Assembly: GCA_036362985.1 (NCBI GenBank) | Contig: JAYGXS010000007.1 | Location: 19,143,627-19,207,626, forward strand | Direction: 5' to 3' | From: Ligula intestinalis | Lineage: Eukaryota > Platyhelminthes > Cestoda > Diphyllobothriidea > Diphyllobothriidae | DNA length: 64,000 nt | Made by a program: the position numbers and the translations under genes | Notes under the pieces: model-generated | What the model was told of the DNA's origin: nothing | Seen by the model: only the letters and a program-made list of their open reading frames with translations | The model's database searches: none | In this document: piece after piece, positions 34,806 through 45,990 of the stretch | How positions within the stretch are numbered: position 1 is the first letter of the stretch | Layout: each line of letters opens with the position of its first letter

Positions 34806-35215
34806 TTAACCATAAAACATTTATAAAGCCTATCCAACCCTCATATTCTTATTACCTATGCAGTTGTATAGGCCCAGTGGTGAATTGCTGAAAATGCATT
34901 TTTTTTCGAAGTGACTTTACAAGTTTAACATAAGAATTGTTACAGAACTTAAACAGTTCAATAATCTTTTTGAAAAGAAAGCATATTTTGACATCTCGGT
35001 TAATATTTCGTGAGATATATCTGCGGCCACCAGCGCCATTTCATATGAACCATCCCGTAGGCGCCATGATCAATTGGCCTGTCCATGAGAAGTCCCCAAA
35101 CACACACACTGATGATTAACAATCGGAATAGCAAAACCAGTGAAAACTTTGCAGTTTGCGATGCTCTTATACCTACTTTCCCACGAATTGAAGGAAGATT
35201 GAAAAAAAAATACAA
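34806..35215. other. unassigned sequence
   Basis: AT-rich. A block at 34850-34960 (TATAGGCCCAGTGGTGAATT, ACTTTACAAGTTTAAC) resembles 41565-41650, so a further dispersed repeat may lie here. Confidence 0.4.
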
Positions 35216-35224
35216 ACCAACCAA

Positions 35225-35410
35225 AATTTTCGGTGTTTTCGAAAGCAAATATGTGCTTCTCCCGTTTCATGTGGCCAAATACCAGTGACAGTCTGTCCTC
35301 GTGGTCGACTGCCAGCTGGTGCTCGTGTAGTCTTGTACAGAGGCGTTTTCCCGTTTCACCAATATACCTTGCACTGATATTTTGGCAATTTTGGCAATTT
35401 TGCCGATCCA
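35225..35410 (-). pseudogene. GIY-YIG N-terminal part, inverted
   Basis: Minus strand: NCQNISARYIGETGKRLCTR, LHEHQLAVDHEDRLSLVF and HIFAFENTENFG, the catalytic half of a PLE GIY-YIG domain related to but distinct from the 18 kb element. A short duplicated CAAAATTGC adds residues before the motif. Confidence 0.8.
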
Positions 35411-36204
35411 ACGGCAAAATGGCCAGACTGGTGCTCGAAAGTTGGTCCTCCGTAGACACAATCAATAGAAATATTGACTTAAATCCAGCCTATCAGGCAC
35501 TGCGTACCAGACTTCAATCGATCCAGCCGAGGCCCACTACGCCAATGAGCGATTTACAGCTTCATCAATGGCAGCCATCACTGCAGCAGGGGGCAAGAGT
35601 TAACCGTAGTTTGCACGATCGGCATGAATCATCAACCCACCGGCGAGCCCAAACGAGCGAACGGGCTTATCACGGCGGGCCACAACGAAACTATCCACCA
35701 GACTATGAGGGGAGATCTCGCAGCAGCCACCCTGACGCACACGAGTGGCATGCAGACCCAGCGGTGATTACCTCAGTCGTGCAGGGGGTAGAGGACGCAC
35801 GTGACCGTCAGCAGACCGATGGCAGACGCCCGCTGAGCGCGCGCGATGGGCGGACAGATCCACCGATGACTACAACAGCCGTGCAGTCGATGGGAGACAC
35901 GCGAGACCGCCAACACTCCGGTTGCAGTCGCCCCTCGAGTGTGCGCGATGTGCAGACAGATCCATCGGGGACTACAACAGCCGAGCGGATGACGGGGGTC
36001 ACGCGAGGTCGTCTGCAGTCGCCCACGGAGAGGCAGAGGCCAATCCAGGACCAACAGAATGACCAGGGTCGGTGCATTGGGCCAAACCCAATCAACAACC
36101 AGCACGACGACCAGGGTGCGCACGCAACACACCCCTATCATACGAGACAGTCAGCAAGACAAACCAAATCAAGGCAAGCAGGAACAATCACCTTACCACT
36201 CTGA
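35406..36204 (+). pseudogene. PLE endonuclease C-terminal part and repetitive tail
   Basis: NGKMARLVLESWSSVDTINR followed by NIDLNPAYQALRTRLQ is the conserved end of the GIY-YIG region. An R/Q/D/P-rich hydrophilic tail of about 220 residues follows, ending at the TGA inside the terminal hairpin. The first 57 codons of the open frame that starts at 35233 are antisense to the inverted segment and not genuine. The tail is uninterrupted, unlike that of the 18 kb element, suggesting a younger or less mutated insertion. Confidence 0.78.
35764..36030 (+). repeat. 102-bp tandem repeat in the PLE tail (2.6 units)
   Basis: Units start at 35764, 35866 and 35968. Each encodes about 34 residues with the pattern TT-A-VQ-M--TRDRQ-----RP-S-RD--TDP. 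The exact multiple of three keeps the frame open. Confidence 0.75.
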
Positions 36205-36236
36205 TGATGGGAACAAGCGTGTTTTCGAAACGTCAG
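36201..36236 (+). other. PLE terminal hairpin with hammerhead-like core
   Basis: CUGAUGA, U, stem GGGAAC / GUUUUC with loop AAGCGU, then GAAA and CGUCAG. Most stem positions differ from the 20.2 kb copy but still pair. Confidence 0.55.
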
Positions 36237-36295
36237 CACCAGTACAGTGTGGTCCATGAAGGCGCCTTTTCTTCTTCATCTTCTTTGGGGGATGG

Positions 36296-36429
36296 GGAGC
36301 GGGATATATATATATATATGTCGGGATGGTGAAGTATTGATGGTCACAGTACAAGCGAACGGGTACCCTTAAAAAAGCAGAAGAACTCCGGATGACCAAC
36401 AATTTTTGGGAGAGGTGAAAAGATTGCTA
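36296..36429. other. TA microsatellite and spacer
   Basis: A (TA)n run at about 36305-36320 directly follows the PLE end. The remainder is short anonymous spacer. Confidence 0.5.
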
Positions 36430-37175
36430 TAGTCAACTCCATTAGTAAACCAGGGCGAATCAGGAAACGCCTAAAGAAACTGAATACTGAAGGCATTGAG
36501 GGTTCCAAGTCCAATGTGCACCAGTATTTGCAAAGTTTGGGTAGTACCGTTTATCACAGAAGGAAAATTGTTAGACTAACAGAAGAAACATCAAAGATAG
36601 GATTATCCGCCGAAAGATGGTCGGAAGTGGATATGGACGACTGGAAACAGGTCTTTTGACCGATAAATCGTCGTATGAACTGTTCCATCGGCCAAGCACA
36701 TCGTCTGAGGAGCAATGTCCTTTGGGGGCTCTTTGACCTCCATGTTGTACCACAAGGTCAACGAGTCAATAATGTATATTATAGAGAGGAGATCCTATAG
36801 CAAAAACTGTTTGAAATGTTGCGAATTATCTTGTTCCAGACATGTTGAGGATTATTTTTATGCAAAACGGAGACACAGCTCATAAATCTTTGGAGACCAA
36901 GAGGTTGCTGTCAGACGAAATTCCACATCTCTGGAGGAAAGATACTTGCCAATAAATAGTTCTGACATGAATCCAACTGACGATCTATGGTCAATTCTTG
37001 GTAACATAAATGGCGAGAAACAGCCAGCTTGTACTATCATTGCTGGATTGGAGAGATCCTTGCTGGACACCTAGAAAAAGATCCCCTTAGAGACCCTACA
37101 GAATCTCATTCTTTCAATGCCGCGTAGATTAGAAGTTGTTCTCAAGGTCGCAGGAAAATTAAGAGTACTGTAAAT
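36430..37175 (+). pseudogene. Tc1/mariner-like transposase relic
   Basis: Split over frames by stops and shifts: KPGRIRKRLKKLN (paired-like DNA-binding region), then WKQV-F-TDKSSYELF near 36643 (first catalytic Asp region), FMQNGDTAHKSLETKRLL near 36860 (second Asp in the QDGAxxH-like motif), and NSSDMNPTDDLWSILGN near 36960 (SPDLNPIENLW-like). About 34-35 residues separate the second Asp from the last acidic residue, as in Tc1-type DD34E/D enzymes. Terminal inverted repeats were not found. Clearly inactive. Confidence 0.78.
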
Positions 37176-39455
37176 TGTGAAATGTGTACATTACTTTAGA
37201 AACTTTGAGGTTTTTAGTGTGCAAAGAATATCTAGATACCCCTTAGATCCGATGACAATCTTCAATTCTTCTCTGTACCGCACAACTGTGGAAATGTATA
37301 AGGCGGCAGCTTCTGCCTCAGCCGTCATTTAATTACCTTACGACAAGAAAACGTGCCATTTGGTTGCAGGAATATCAGAAAATATGGCAGCTGTTCGATA
37401 GAGTTTCACAATTTAACGTAACAGTACATTTTATCCGCCTAGTCTTGCAGTTTTCCTCAAAAATTTATTCTTTTTATGGTTTTACTGATTCTACTTGGTT
37501 TTGAGTTGACTCATCCTCTCCAAATTCCGGGGGATCTGGTCAAAAAGTCAGATAGTGAAACATGCATACAGTAGTTTACAAAAAAAATCTGAGGCCAAAT
37601 GGGACCTTGGAATGCGTATCACAGGATCAATGGTCTGCTCCCGTGTTAATAAGATATCGATCCATTTTATTTTATTTTTGGGTAACCAACCAGAAATTGT
37701 GCCTTTTTGGCGTGAAAGAACAAACGAACTACTTATTCCTTTATGAAGCCTTTTGAAATATTTTACTATTGATGGGACCAGTTTTTTCAGCTGTTGTCGT
37801 TTATTCACTTAATTAAGATGTACAGAAAATTTTCGTCATTCACTTTACACCCTATGGGGAAATCTTAAATGTTACCTATAACTTCTTCAAAAATGTCTCA
37901 TGGTTCTCCTTTCTCAATCGTGGAGAGTCTCCAAAACATTCTCCAGGATGCTTCTTTGCTAAATGAATACTCTTTAGAAGTTGTATACGCCGTAGGACGT
38001 GATTAAACTTCATGATCTTAAAGCAAACATGCCTAAACTAAACAACGGAATTTTTTAAGTGGACGGAGATTTCAAAAACAAGATTAAATTCCGTGACCAA
38101 GTACTTCACTCAACGGCTATCGAAGAGAAGATCTCCGTCCCCGGCACATCAATACACGGTCTCGACAAGACTTTCAAGATTCAACACGTCCTTGCGCTGA
38201 ACTCGAATGCATATCACATAAAAAGGTTTGGCCAGCGGATGTTAAAAAAGGTCAGGTCTAAAACTTGAAAGGGAGTCACTCTAACCGACCCACTCGCACT
38301 CCGCCCTGCCGACTAGTTCCAACACTCTACTATCGATTCGTCTACATGCCGTTGGGATGGTGCTGCCGCGACAGCTGTCGATCGGTCAAATGAGTCAAAA
38401 GTCCAGTCGAGACGCTAACTCGTCAAGGACACTATCTGATTGGTCTGATTTCAGGCCGACCTTGTGCCTTCCCATTTTTTCCCTTTTTGCACTAAATCTG
38501 TTATTAGAATGCATTAAAAAGGTCAAACGAAGTCGTTAGTTTAACCGTATTTCTATTTATACCTGGAATACGCCATATTGGAGATGCACATTAGGACTCG
38601 TGGTAGATATCGTCGATTGAGGCCGTCCAACTGCCAGGGAGCTAATCAGTGTTTATTTCAAAGGGCTACTGAGAATGTGTGTGAAGTAAGGTACGTGAAC
38701 GTCGGTCTGACAGGACCCACATCCAGCGTCAGTTTTACAGCTCGGCTTTCGTGAAGGGGAGGGGTACCGGTCCCCCAGCCCGCGTTTTGTCGCGAAGACG
38801 GATGGATAGAACGCCCCCAACTACTGAGTCATTTAGGCCGACTCGAGTTTCTCTCTAATTGGACTGGGGATAACGCTTCCCCCTCAGCGTCCAAATGCTC
38901 AAGTTCACCCCCTTTCCATTGAAACGTAAACAACGTCCACCACCAATGATATCTCGCGTTGTTTTGTCATTTGGTGACCAAGGGGTATCAAATTTCACAC
39001 TGTCACTCCATTGTCCTCGCTTCGAGACGCCAACTTGAATCACATTTCCTCTAAGAGGTTGGACATAAGATACTGTTTGGCAGATATGGGTTAGTCTTTC
39101 GGCCAACTTCTAAAGACATTCAAGCAAAGCAAAAACGAGCACGGAAAATAAATCGAAAATAATATCGCTCACATAAAGATTTTTAAGTACGAAAATGTAT
39201 AGAAGGTGCAATCGTTGATAAATGAAAAGGGAAAGGGCAAATAGAAGACTATGTAATGGAAAGTGTAGAAAAGAAATACGGCAAAGGATTTCTTCAAAAA
39301 AGGAAACTGAAACTACTGAATGACAACAACGGACCTCGCAGTCGAGGAATGGGGTTAAATAATTAACGATAGGTTTGCTGTAGCATATATTATATTTTAT
39401 ATTATATACTATAATACTATATGCGTAAAGATTTGGGGTCCAAATAAATTATCGT
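37176..39455. other. unassigned sequence
   Basis: No gene supported. Frames at 37548-37808, 38059-38268 and 38855-39106 are short and unlike known families. TA-rich words occur at 39385-39420. Confidence 0.45.
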
Positions 39456-39459
39456 TCCC

Positions 39460-40000
39460 ATCATCCCCAAAGAAGACGAAGGAGGTACGAGGATATGCAC
39501 CAAATTATATTGAGACTGACATTTCGGACACTCGCTTGTTCCCATCGTCAGAGTAGCGTAGTGATTGTTCCTGCTTGCTGGGACTGTTTCAGTCTTGCTG
39601 CATGCCTGGTATTATATCCGTGCTCGACGCACGATCTTTAACCTGCTTGTTTGCCGCTGACTGTGCGTCAGATTGACCGCTGGTGGACTCGTGTGATTTT
39701 TTTTCCTTTGCTACTGTCGTAATTTTTAACAAGTCAGCGTGCTTACTGGCTTGTTCCTCGTCCACCGACGGACTAATCACTTGTTGCTGCCCGCATGAGT
39801 TGATAACAATGTCGTGGGCCGTGAAGTAGTGTTCCACGTTGATCACGTGGTTTCTGGCCGGCTCCTCTCCTATCTTCCCAGTTTACGCTTGAGTTTGCTT
39901 TGCCATCCTGTTGGCCTTGTTAAAACTGACACAAGCCATGTGCATACCGTCTCGTACGCGGGATTTGGCTCTGTTAAGTATGCCAAGAACAGGAACCGCT
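39460..40000 (-). mobile_element. Penelope-like element, 3' end only (antisense)
   Basis: On the minus strand: remnant of the conserved GxLNRAxxxxPAYE-like region near 39985-39940, a stop, an 85-codon open tail (39846-39589) rich in S, Q, K and D, then SDDGNKRVSEMSV, the terminal hairpin (39551-39516) and a block ending CTTCGTCTTC. The GIY-YIG catalytic part is missing. Confidence 0.7.
39516..39551 (-). other. PLE terminal hairpin
   Basis: CUGACGA, U, GGGAAC / GUGUCC (one mismatch) with loop AAGCGA, GAAA, then UGUCAG. Closest to the 36.2 kb copy. Confidence 0.5.
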
Positions 40001-40029
40001 CGCAATACCAGTGATATTGCGCGAAAATT

Positions 40030-40275
40030 CCGGGAAAATTACGGTGAGCTTAATGGTGCAGTTAGGTTATGGTAAGTCTTAAGGTTGTATTTAAATCTGG
40101 AGTTATGTTCAGGATTAAGGCTAGCGTTAGTATTAACTATTGGCTTAGGATGAGGAGTAAGGTTAGGATTTAGTTTCGTGAATAGTCTGTTATCGGTAAC
40201 ACCACGATAATAAGACCGGTGGTAATGTGGGTTATGTAGGTGGGGCAATAAGGTTAGGGTATTATAGGGTGCAGG
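40030..40275 (+). repeat. degenerate GGTTAGG-like minisatellite
   Basis: Words such as GGTTAGG, AAGGTTAGG, GGCTTAGG and GGATTAAGG recur through the segment, on the opposite strand relative to similar tracts at 49430-49620. It could be a decayed interstitial telomere-like array, but no run of exact TTAGGG units exists. Confidence 0.5.
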
Positions 40276-42885
40276 AGGAAAATAAAAGAAATACATTGAA
40301 AAGATAGGAAATAGTAGATGAAATCATCGTAAAAAGCTAACACATAACGAATAAAAAGCGTACGATATTTGAGGATTATATTAAAATTCTACAATACAAA
40401 TCAAATTTATTAATTAAATAATAAATTAAAAATTAAGTACCATTACTACCGGTCCCATCTTACAGAATTGTGTGGTTGTGGTTAAAATGGTGCTACCTAT
40501 AATAGACTGTTACTTTAGGTCCACGTTAGAGTTTGTGTTAGGGTGAGAAATCCGCCATATGAATGTAATGCGCAGGCCCACCTTCATTACTTGGCCGGGG
40601 AGTTTATGTGTCCTGTTTGGGGGTTTCATAAAAGTACTACATACGGTGGTATACTAGGATATTATTGAATTGGTAGTTCTCTGTTGTACCGCAAAGTGCC
40701 TGTGTGCCTTTCTTAATGCTGTCAAAAGCTAGGTACCCTTTGTGACTTTGTAGAGGTGGAGTTTTTTAAGCTTCAATTCGTTCCTAAAAGGCCAGTAAAC
40801 AGACCTAAGGAGTGAGTTAACCCACACTCTTGTTATGCCATTGTCGCCCAGCCTTGTCTAAATATTCCGCTAGATAAATTTAATTTCCACAGCGAACGAA
40901 ACGAGATGCATTACCTCTTGCGAAAACGTCCATATCTCTCTAAACCAAGTCCGATTTTTTAAAAGGATCTCTGCTACGGTGGTAGTCCTTCGATGACTAG
41001 CAACCTTTTTATATTCCAACGAAACAACCTCATAAAAATTGGCTGACAATTCTGTCAATTCAAGCCCGGGCCTGAAAATTTATGCAACGCAAACTCCAAA
41101 AGTAAGTCCTTCTTTAACCATTCTCGTCTGTTTTGCCTAATTCGAAGCCCCAATCGATGAGGAGCCATGTGTTAAAGTAAAATATTTTTCGGGCGTGTTT
41201 CACATTAGGCCTCTGCTGAAACTAATCTTCCTAAAAAGAATCTTAATGGAAGCCTAAGCGTTTGCTTGGCCAAATAATCAAGGGTTTTTAGGGTGGTTAC
41301 CTTTTGAAGCCTTTTTATGGATCTGGCTCTGGTCAAACGCAAGATTGTTTATTGACACTATTTCTGTTTCGGACCACCTATTGTTCATACATACTCGTAA
41401 ACTACAATGTTAAGGGAAGAAAGGGCCCCTGTTCTGCTGTAACTACCGTTCATCTGATTTCAGTAATCGTAAAATTCAAGTTTCAAATTGACAAACGGTG
41501 TTGTCTCCAAAAGAAGCCTGCACCAATATGGGACTTTCTATGTAGTAAGTTCTAGTTGCATTATCAATTCAATTGTACAGGCCCGAGGATGAATTGACAA
41601 AAACCCATGTTCGCCATATAGACTTTTCAAGTTCAATGTGGAACTCTGGACCACATTTATTATAAGCGTTGGGGGTTGCCTAGATTTGATGAAAGGATTG
41701 GTTAACGCACAAGCGCCAGTGCCTTTTGTGAGTGCAATTCTGAAATAGCTACTGCATAAAAAGAGCTTTTGCGTATGTTTGTAAATATGCAAGCAGAACA
41801 CCCCATTTCGTTTAAATCAACCGGTCAGATATAGTATTTTACCATTTATAAACGAGTAATCAACACTTTGTGGGTAGGTAGAAAGATTTTGTGGCTACTA
41901 GTGCCTGCTGAGGCTTCGAAAATTTCACCTAAACCAATCTACCCCGAATTCAAACGAAAATACCTATGCCGGCAGGCCTGCCCACCTTCGCGTTAATACA
42001 GTTAGTCTTTTTTCCTGCTTGGATAAGTGTAAATGGCAGAATACACAATGTACAAAAAACTGGCTTTTGAAAACTGTGGGAAATTTGGCAAGCACACATT
42101 GACGGGCCTGAACCACCCATTTTCCCATACTTTGTAGGGTGAACTCCCAAGTATCGAAATGCATGCCAACAGTGCATATTAATGGACATTAACTAGATAC
42201 AAAAGGCGGGGTTACTAAAAAAAAGTTTCGCTTGGATGGCAACCCACGCAAATTTAGTCTACTACATTTCTTATTCTTTTAGACTACAGTACGCTACGCG
42301 TGTGGTGCTAGAAAGGGGCGACAGCTATCTGTTCAGGCATTTGGAATGCGTATAGGTCATCGGTGTTGACATCATCGTTTGAGGTTCGTTCTGTAACTTA
42401 CGGGACTCTTCATTTCAGATGGCATCGGCTGTAAATCTTAGTATTAGCGCTAAAACTAGTAGTCTGGTGTTACATTTCTAAACCAAAAAATACAAGTTCA
42501 AACGAAACGACAGGCCGTCGTTAAAAAACAATGCTGTAGTCCATAGGTTTATTGTTCAAACGGTGAAGAAGAATTTGAGTTCTGTCCGTTTTTTTGTTAT
42601 TTTCTGTATAATCGCCTGCTCTCTTGTCGAATTGCAAGAGGCATGACTATTAAACATTATCAATACAGTCTACTAGTTTCTTGCAAGTAAGTCTTATCTT
42701 ACAATTAAACTTCATCCTGGGTGTGGTCACTTCGATTTTAGTAAGCCCATTCGCCAAAAGAAAAAGCCGAATTTGCATTAATTCTTGTAGACATGTTCGT
42801 TGAACTCGTGAATCCATTACGAGCCTTTTAAGAAAACCTAAAAATATTTTTTCCAATAGAGGATAATATACGAGTTCCAGGCAGC
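40276..42885. other. unassigned sequence
   Basis: No gene supported. The part at 41565-41650 resembles 34850-34960. Frames at 41304-41555, 41538-41801 and 41950-42189 have no recognisable domain. Confidence 0.45.
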
Positions 42886-42889
42886 AGTT

Positions 42890-43118
42890 CTGAAGAAGAA
42901 GATGCGATCACTGGAACAAGGACTTTATTTTCCTGACGTTTCGGATTCCGTCGGGAATCCTTAGTCATAGGTAATCGTAAACAGGTCTGAGACATGCGCA
43001 GATAAGGGATGCATGTCTCAGACCTATTTACGATTACCTATGACTAAGGATTCCCGACGGAATCCGAAACATCAGAAAAATAAAGTCCTTGTTCCAGTGA
43101 TCGCATCTTTTTCTTCGG
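42890..43118. mobile_element. near-perfect palindrome made of two PLE termini
   Basis: Left arm 42890-42997 and right arm 43011-43118 are reverse complements over 108 bp with five mismatches and no gaps, around a 13-bp loop. Each arm holds a full PLE end: hairpin GGAUUC CCGACG GAAUCC, GAAACAUCAG / GAAACGUCAG, an AATAAAGTCCTTGTTCCAGT spacer, GATCGCATCTT and CTTCTTC. No PLE coding sequence lies between the arms. Confidence 0.85.
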
Positions 43119-43745
43119 AATAATGTTTTAATTCTTTCGATAGCATTAGGTGTGACCCATGCAGGTCCGAAAACGTCAGTGCATTGAAGCCTTTGGCGTT
43201 TTTTTTGAAAATTATTGCTCATTTGATTAAAACCTAAGAGTGAAGTGGGAATTCTGAGTATAATAATGCAGAAGATAGAAAATTTGAGTGGAAACTGTGC
43301 TCGGATTTGCAGAAACCGTGGCAGAAAAACATGTTAACGCGAAATATTCACACGTTAGCCAAATTGGGTTAGATAAGGGCATGCTAAAACTCATCAAACC
43401 TATCTTCACTTTTTAAGAAATAAAGGTGAACATGCCCTAAAACCTACTGCATTGCCCTTGGTCAACAAATCTGGTGATAGCATACTAATTCCTGCCACAG
43501 AGCAAGCGGGGTATGGAATTGTAAGAAAACTCAGTACGAGAGGCAGGAAGATGTTAGCATAGCTTAAGTATGTTCACTGATGCGGTTGCAGGGTATGCGC
43601 ACCCGGTTGCATTTTGGGTGCCCAATATATAGCTCACATCAACTCATTAGTTTCAAGGAAAGGTGCCCATACTAGATGACTTTATAACTGTATTAGCACT
43701 TTGAAATGTTAACTGTTCTTTGCACATTTTTACTCAAGTCTGATG
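43119..43745. other. unassigned sequence
   Basis: No gene supported; AT-rich. Confidence 0.4.
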
Positions 43746-44410
43746 ACGACCTGGGGATCCAGTTTAGAAAATTTACTAAATAAATTTACTCATTTTCCCG
43801 AAGGACACCTTTCCTTGAAGTTACTGTTCTTGAAAAGCCTGTTTTTTAGCTTATACGAGATTCATAAGCTTACAAGTTTCCCTTGTAGCGTTTGCAATGC
43901 GGTTTATTGTGGCCAGCCAGGAATATTTGCCTCTACACGTTTACACGAACATCAATTAGTGGCAAAGATGCGAGACCACTTGTCCCAAGTCACCATGCAT
44001 ACACTGGAAAAATGAAACAAATTTGCATTGGACCAAACTTGCATTGTTGACTTTTGTCCATCTAAGAAGGGCCATGAATTTTTAGAAGCTGTAAACTCTG
44101 ATAAGTCGTGAGCTGACATGCACGTCAAGTTGGATGCTATGCACACCAATCTCCGGGAAGCATGGAATAGATGGCAGCCAATCTGAACCAGATGCCAGCC
44201 AACACAGACTACTACTGGCTAAACATGACTAGGCATCATTGGTTTTTTAGACATCTTTGAGATTCTCATTGCTCTGTACCTCCTCTGCACGTCTGACGAC
44301 GAGCTGGTGAGCCCTTATCAAAAGTTTGCGCAATACAGCTTGTTGTCTTTTCTCAAGGAACTTCTTCCACCGAATTCTTCTTCTTTGGATGCCCTCTTTC
44401 CAGCTCATTT
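43746..44410 (+). mobile_element. Penelope-like element remnant, divergent lineage
   Basis: Encodes FPCSVCNAVYCGQPG, STRLHEHQLVAKMRDHLS, a TGA (44013), then NKFALD, HEFLEAVNSDKS and further pieces. The GIY-YIG layout (VY..G, RLHEH) is kept, but with a different sequence and a C..C spacing unlike the 18 kb element. About 250 bp downstream a TCTGACGACGAGCTGGTGAG, AAAGTTTGCGC and CTTCTTCC-TTCTTCTTC stretch (44292-44395) looks like this lineage's terminal motif. Confidence 0.65.
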
Positions 44411-44429
44411 ATATGAAATGGAACTGACA

Positions 44430-44462
44430 AACACAAGGGAGACCAGAATGGCCATTTTTAGC
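44430..44462 (-). mobile_element. SINE tail fragment
   Basis: AAGGGAGACCAGAATGGCCA matches the reversed SINE tail (TGGCCATTCCAGTCTCCCTT). Confidence 0.45.
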
Positions 44463-44464
44463 TT

Positions 44465-45640
44465 CTTATGTATGGAGGATGGTGTGGGATGAACAAAGGC
44501 GTGGGACGGAGCCGAGTATGATGGGCAGGTCCCGTGATTCAATCATTTAATTCATTTCCCACGAAAGCTTATAGTACCGGCCTCAACCAACAGGTTAGTA
44601 GGCCCTGGCTGCGTGATATTCCGCTGGGCATGAAAAGGCTATGATCAGAGGTTCTGACATTCGTAAATCTCGGTTTCTCCATGTTATGCATGCAAAACAG
44701 AAGGGTGTTTGTAGGCAGAACTTGTACTGAGAATGGAAGACAGCACAAAGTCTCATTGACACAGTGGGGTAAACGCGATAGGCTGAAGGGTAGCCAGTCA
44801 GAGCATAGATTGTAAATGCGCGTCCGTGACCTTGACCGATCGTTTATGTCATGATATTCCGACATAACTGGTGACCTACACTGCAATCCAGACGTGGGGT
44901 TGCGTATAACTATCTGATTCTGGTGACTAGGCTAGAAATAGCCCTTCTAGTTTCCCTTTTAGCTGTCACAGGTGGACTTCAGCTAATTGGCAGGAGGGTT
45001 TTGTTGTAATGTACCGAAAAGCCGAAATACCACCATCCAATTTCGCCTTGTATGAGTCCTCAAGGAAGAACACAATTAGAAGAGTGCAAAAGTAGAAGCT
45101 TTTTACCGTGCTAAAAACAACATATTTAAGGTAAAAAACGCGTCTTTTATGGTTTTGGATTCGAGTTCTAATTAAGGTTAGGGCCGAGGTTATTCTAGGG
45201 GCAAGGTTTCGTTAAAGGTTTTGGGGGCTGTTAAGAAAGAATGGAGCGCTTAAAAAATATGTTAAGGGTATCAGATTTTAGGTCAACCAACAAAAAGCGC
45301 TTACTCCACAGCTTTCGGGCAATTTGACAGGTGCGCTTTCAAATATTTATTTAAACTACTCATTGGTAGCCCATGTCAGTGTATTTGCAACTTCAACCTC
45401 AATTTGAGGCTCCGCTTGGCCCTATCGCGCCTGTGGGATCCTTGTGATTTCCATATGTAGGCGTGCCTTTGGCCTCATCAAGAGCTGTGCCCGCGTCCGT
45501 CTTCATCCATCGTTTTACCGTCTAGTCTTTAAAGTATTGTGCACGTGGTGAGAAAGCGAGGTAAATGCAGTGCAAGTCTACATCATTATTAACGATTGCA
45601 TGCGCTGGCTGCCCATGGATGCTAAATTATCGCAAAGGAG
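44465..45640. other. unassigned sequence
   Basis: A 105-codon minus frame (44569-44886) resembles no family I know. A few GGTTAGGG-like words lie at 45170-45240. Confidence 0.4.
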
Positions 45641-45644
45641 GTTA

Positions 45645-45990
45645 AGGCTAAGCCGGTTAAACCCTAAGTACTGCGATCTTTCAGGCCCGGTTCCTTAGAA
45701 AGAGATAGAATTCGGGGAAGCCAAGGTAGAAGGAGATTGTATTCTGTATATAATCAGTAGGAGAAGAATCAACACATAGGTTGACTCGGCCTGGGGAGGA
45801 GTTCGACCATGACGAGCGAGAGAGAGAGCACCGCAGCCTTGCGTCCGCCGCGCACCGGGGCGAAAGGCCGAGTGAATGGCCTCAGTGTGAAGTGTGTTTC
45901 TGCCAGCACTGAGAACAAATCCGGCGCATATCAGTAATAAGCGGTACGTAAAATGTATTAACTGATTGAGTGACTTGACTGCCAATTCAC
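45645..45990 (-). repeat. anonymous repeat family C, antisense copy
   Basis: Reversed, TATATACAGAATACAATCTC, CTTCTACCTTGGCTTCCCC and AAGGAACCGGGCCTGAAAGA correspond to 46420-46510. A 96-codon frame runs through it and is not considered real. Confidence 0.55.

Larger units (their letters stand above)
35220..36295 (+). mobile_element. Penelope-like element with 5' inversion
   Basis: 3' portion in sense (about 35406-36295): GIY-YIG C-terminal part, repetitive tail, terminal hairpin and end block ending TCTTCTTCATCTTC. The preceding 180 bp (35225-35400) encode the adjoining N-terminal part of the same domain on the opposite strand. The two pieces are consecutive in the protein, so this is an inversion, not a duplication, as twin priming during reverse transcription would leave. 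Confidence 0.82.

Noticed and set aside
35773..36141. Minus-strand ORFs in the 35.8-36.1 kb region
   Set aside because: Antisense frames opened by the 102-bp repeat of the PLE tail.
40039..40296. Interstitial telomere array
   Set aside because: Only degenerate GGTTAGG-like words, no run of perfect TTAGGG units.
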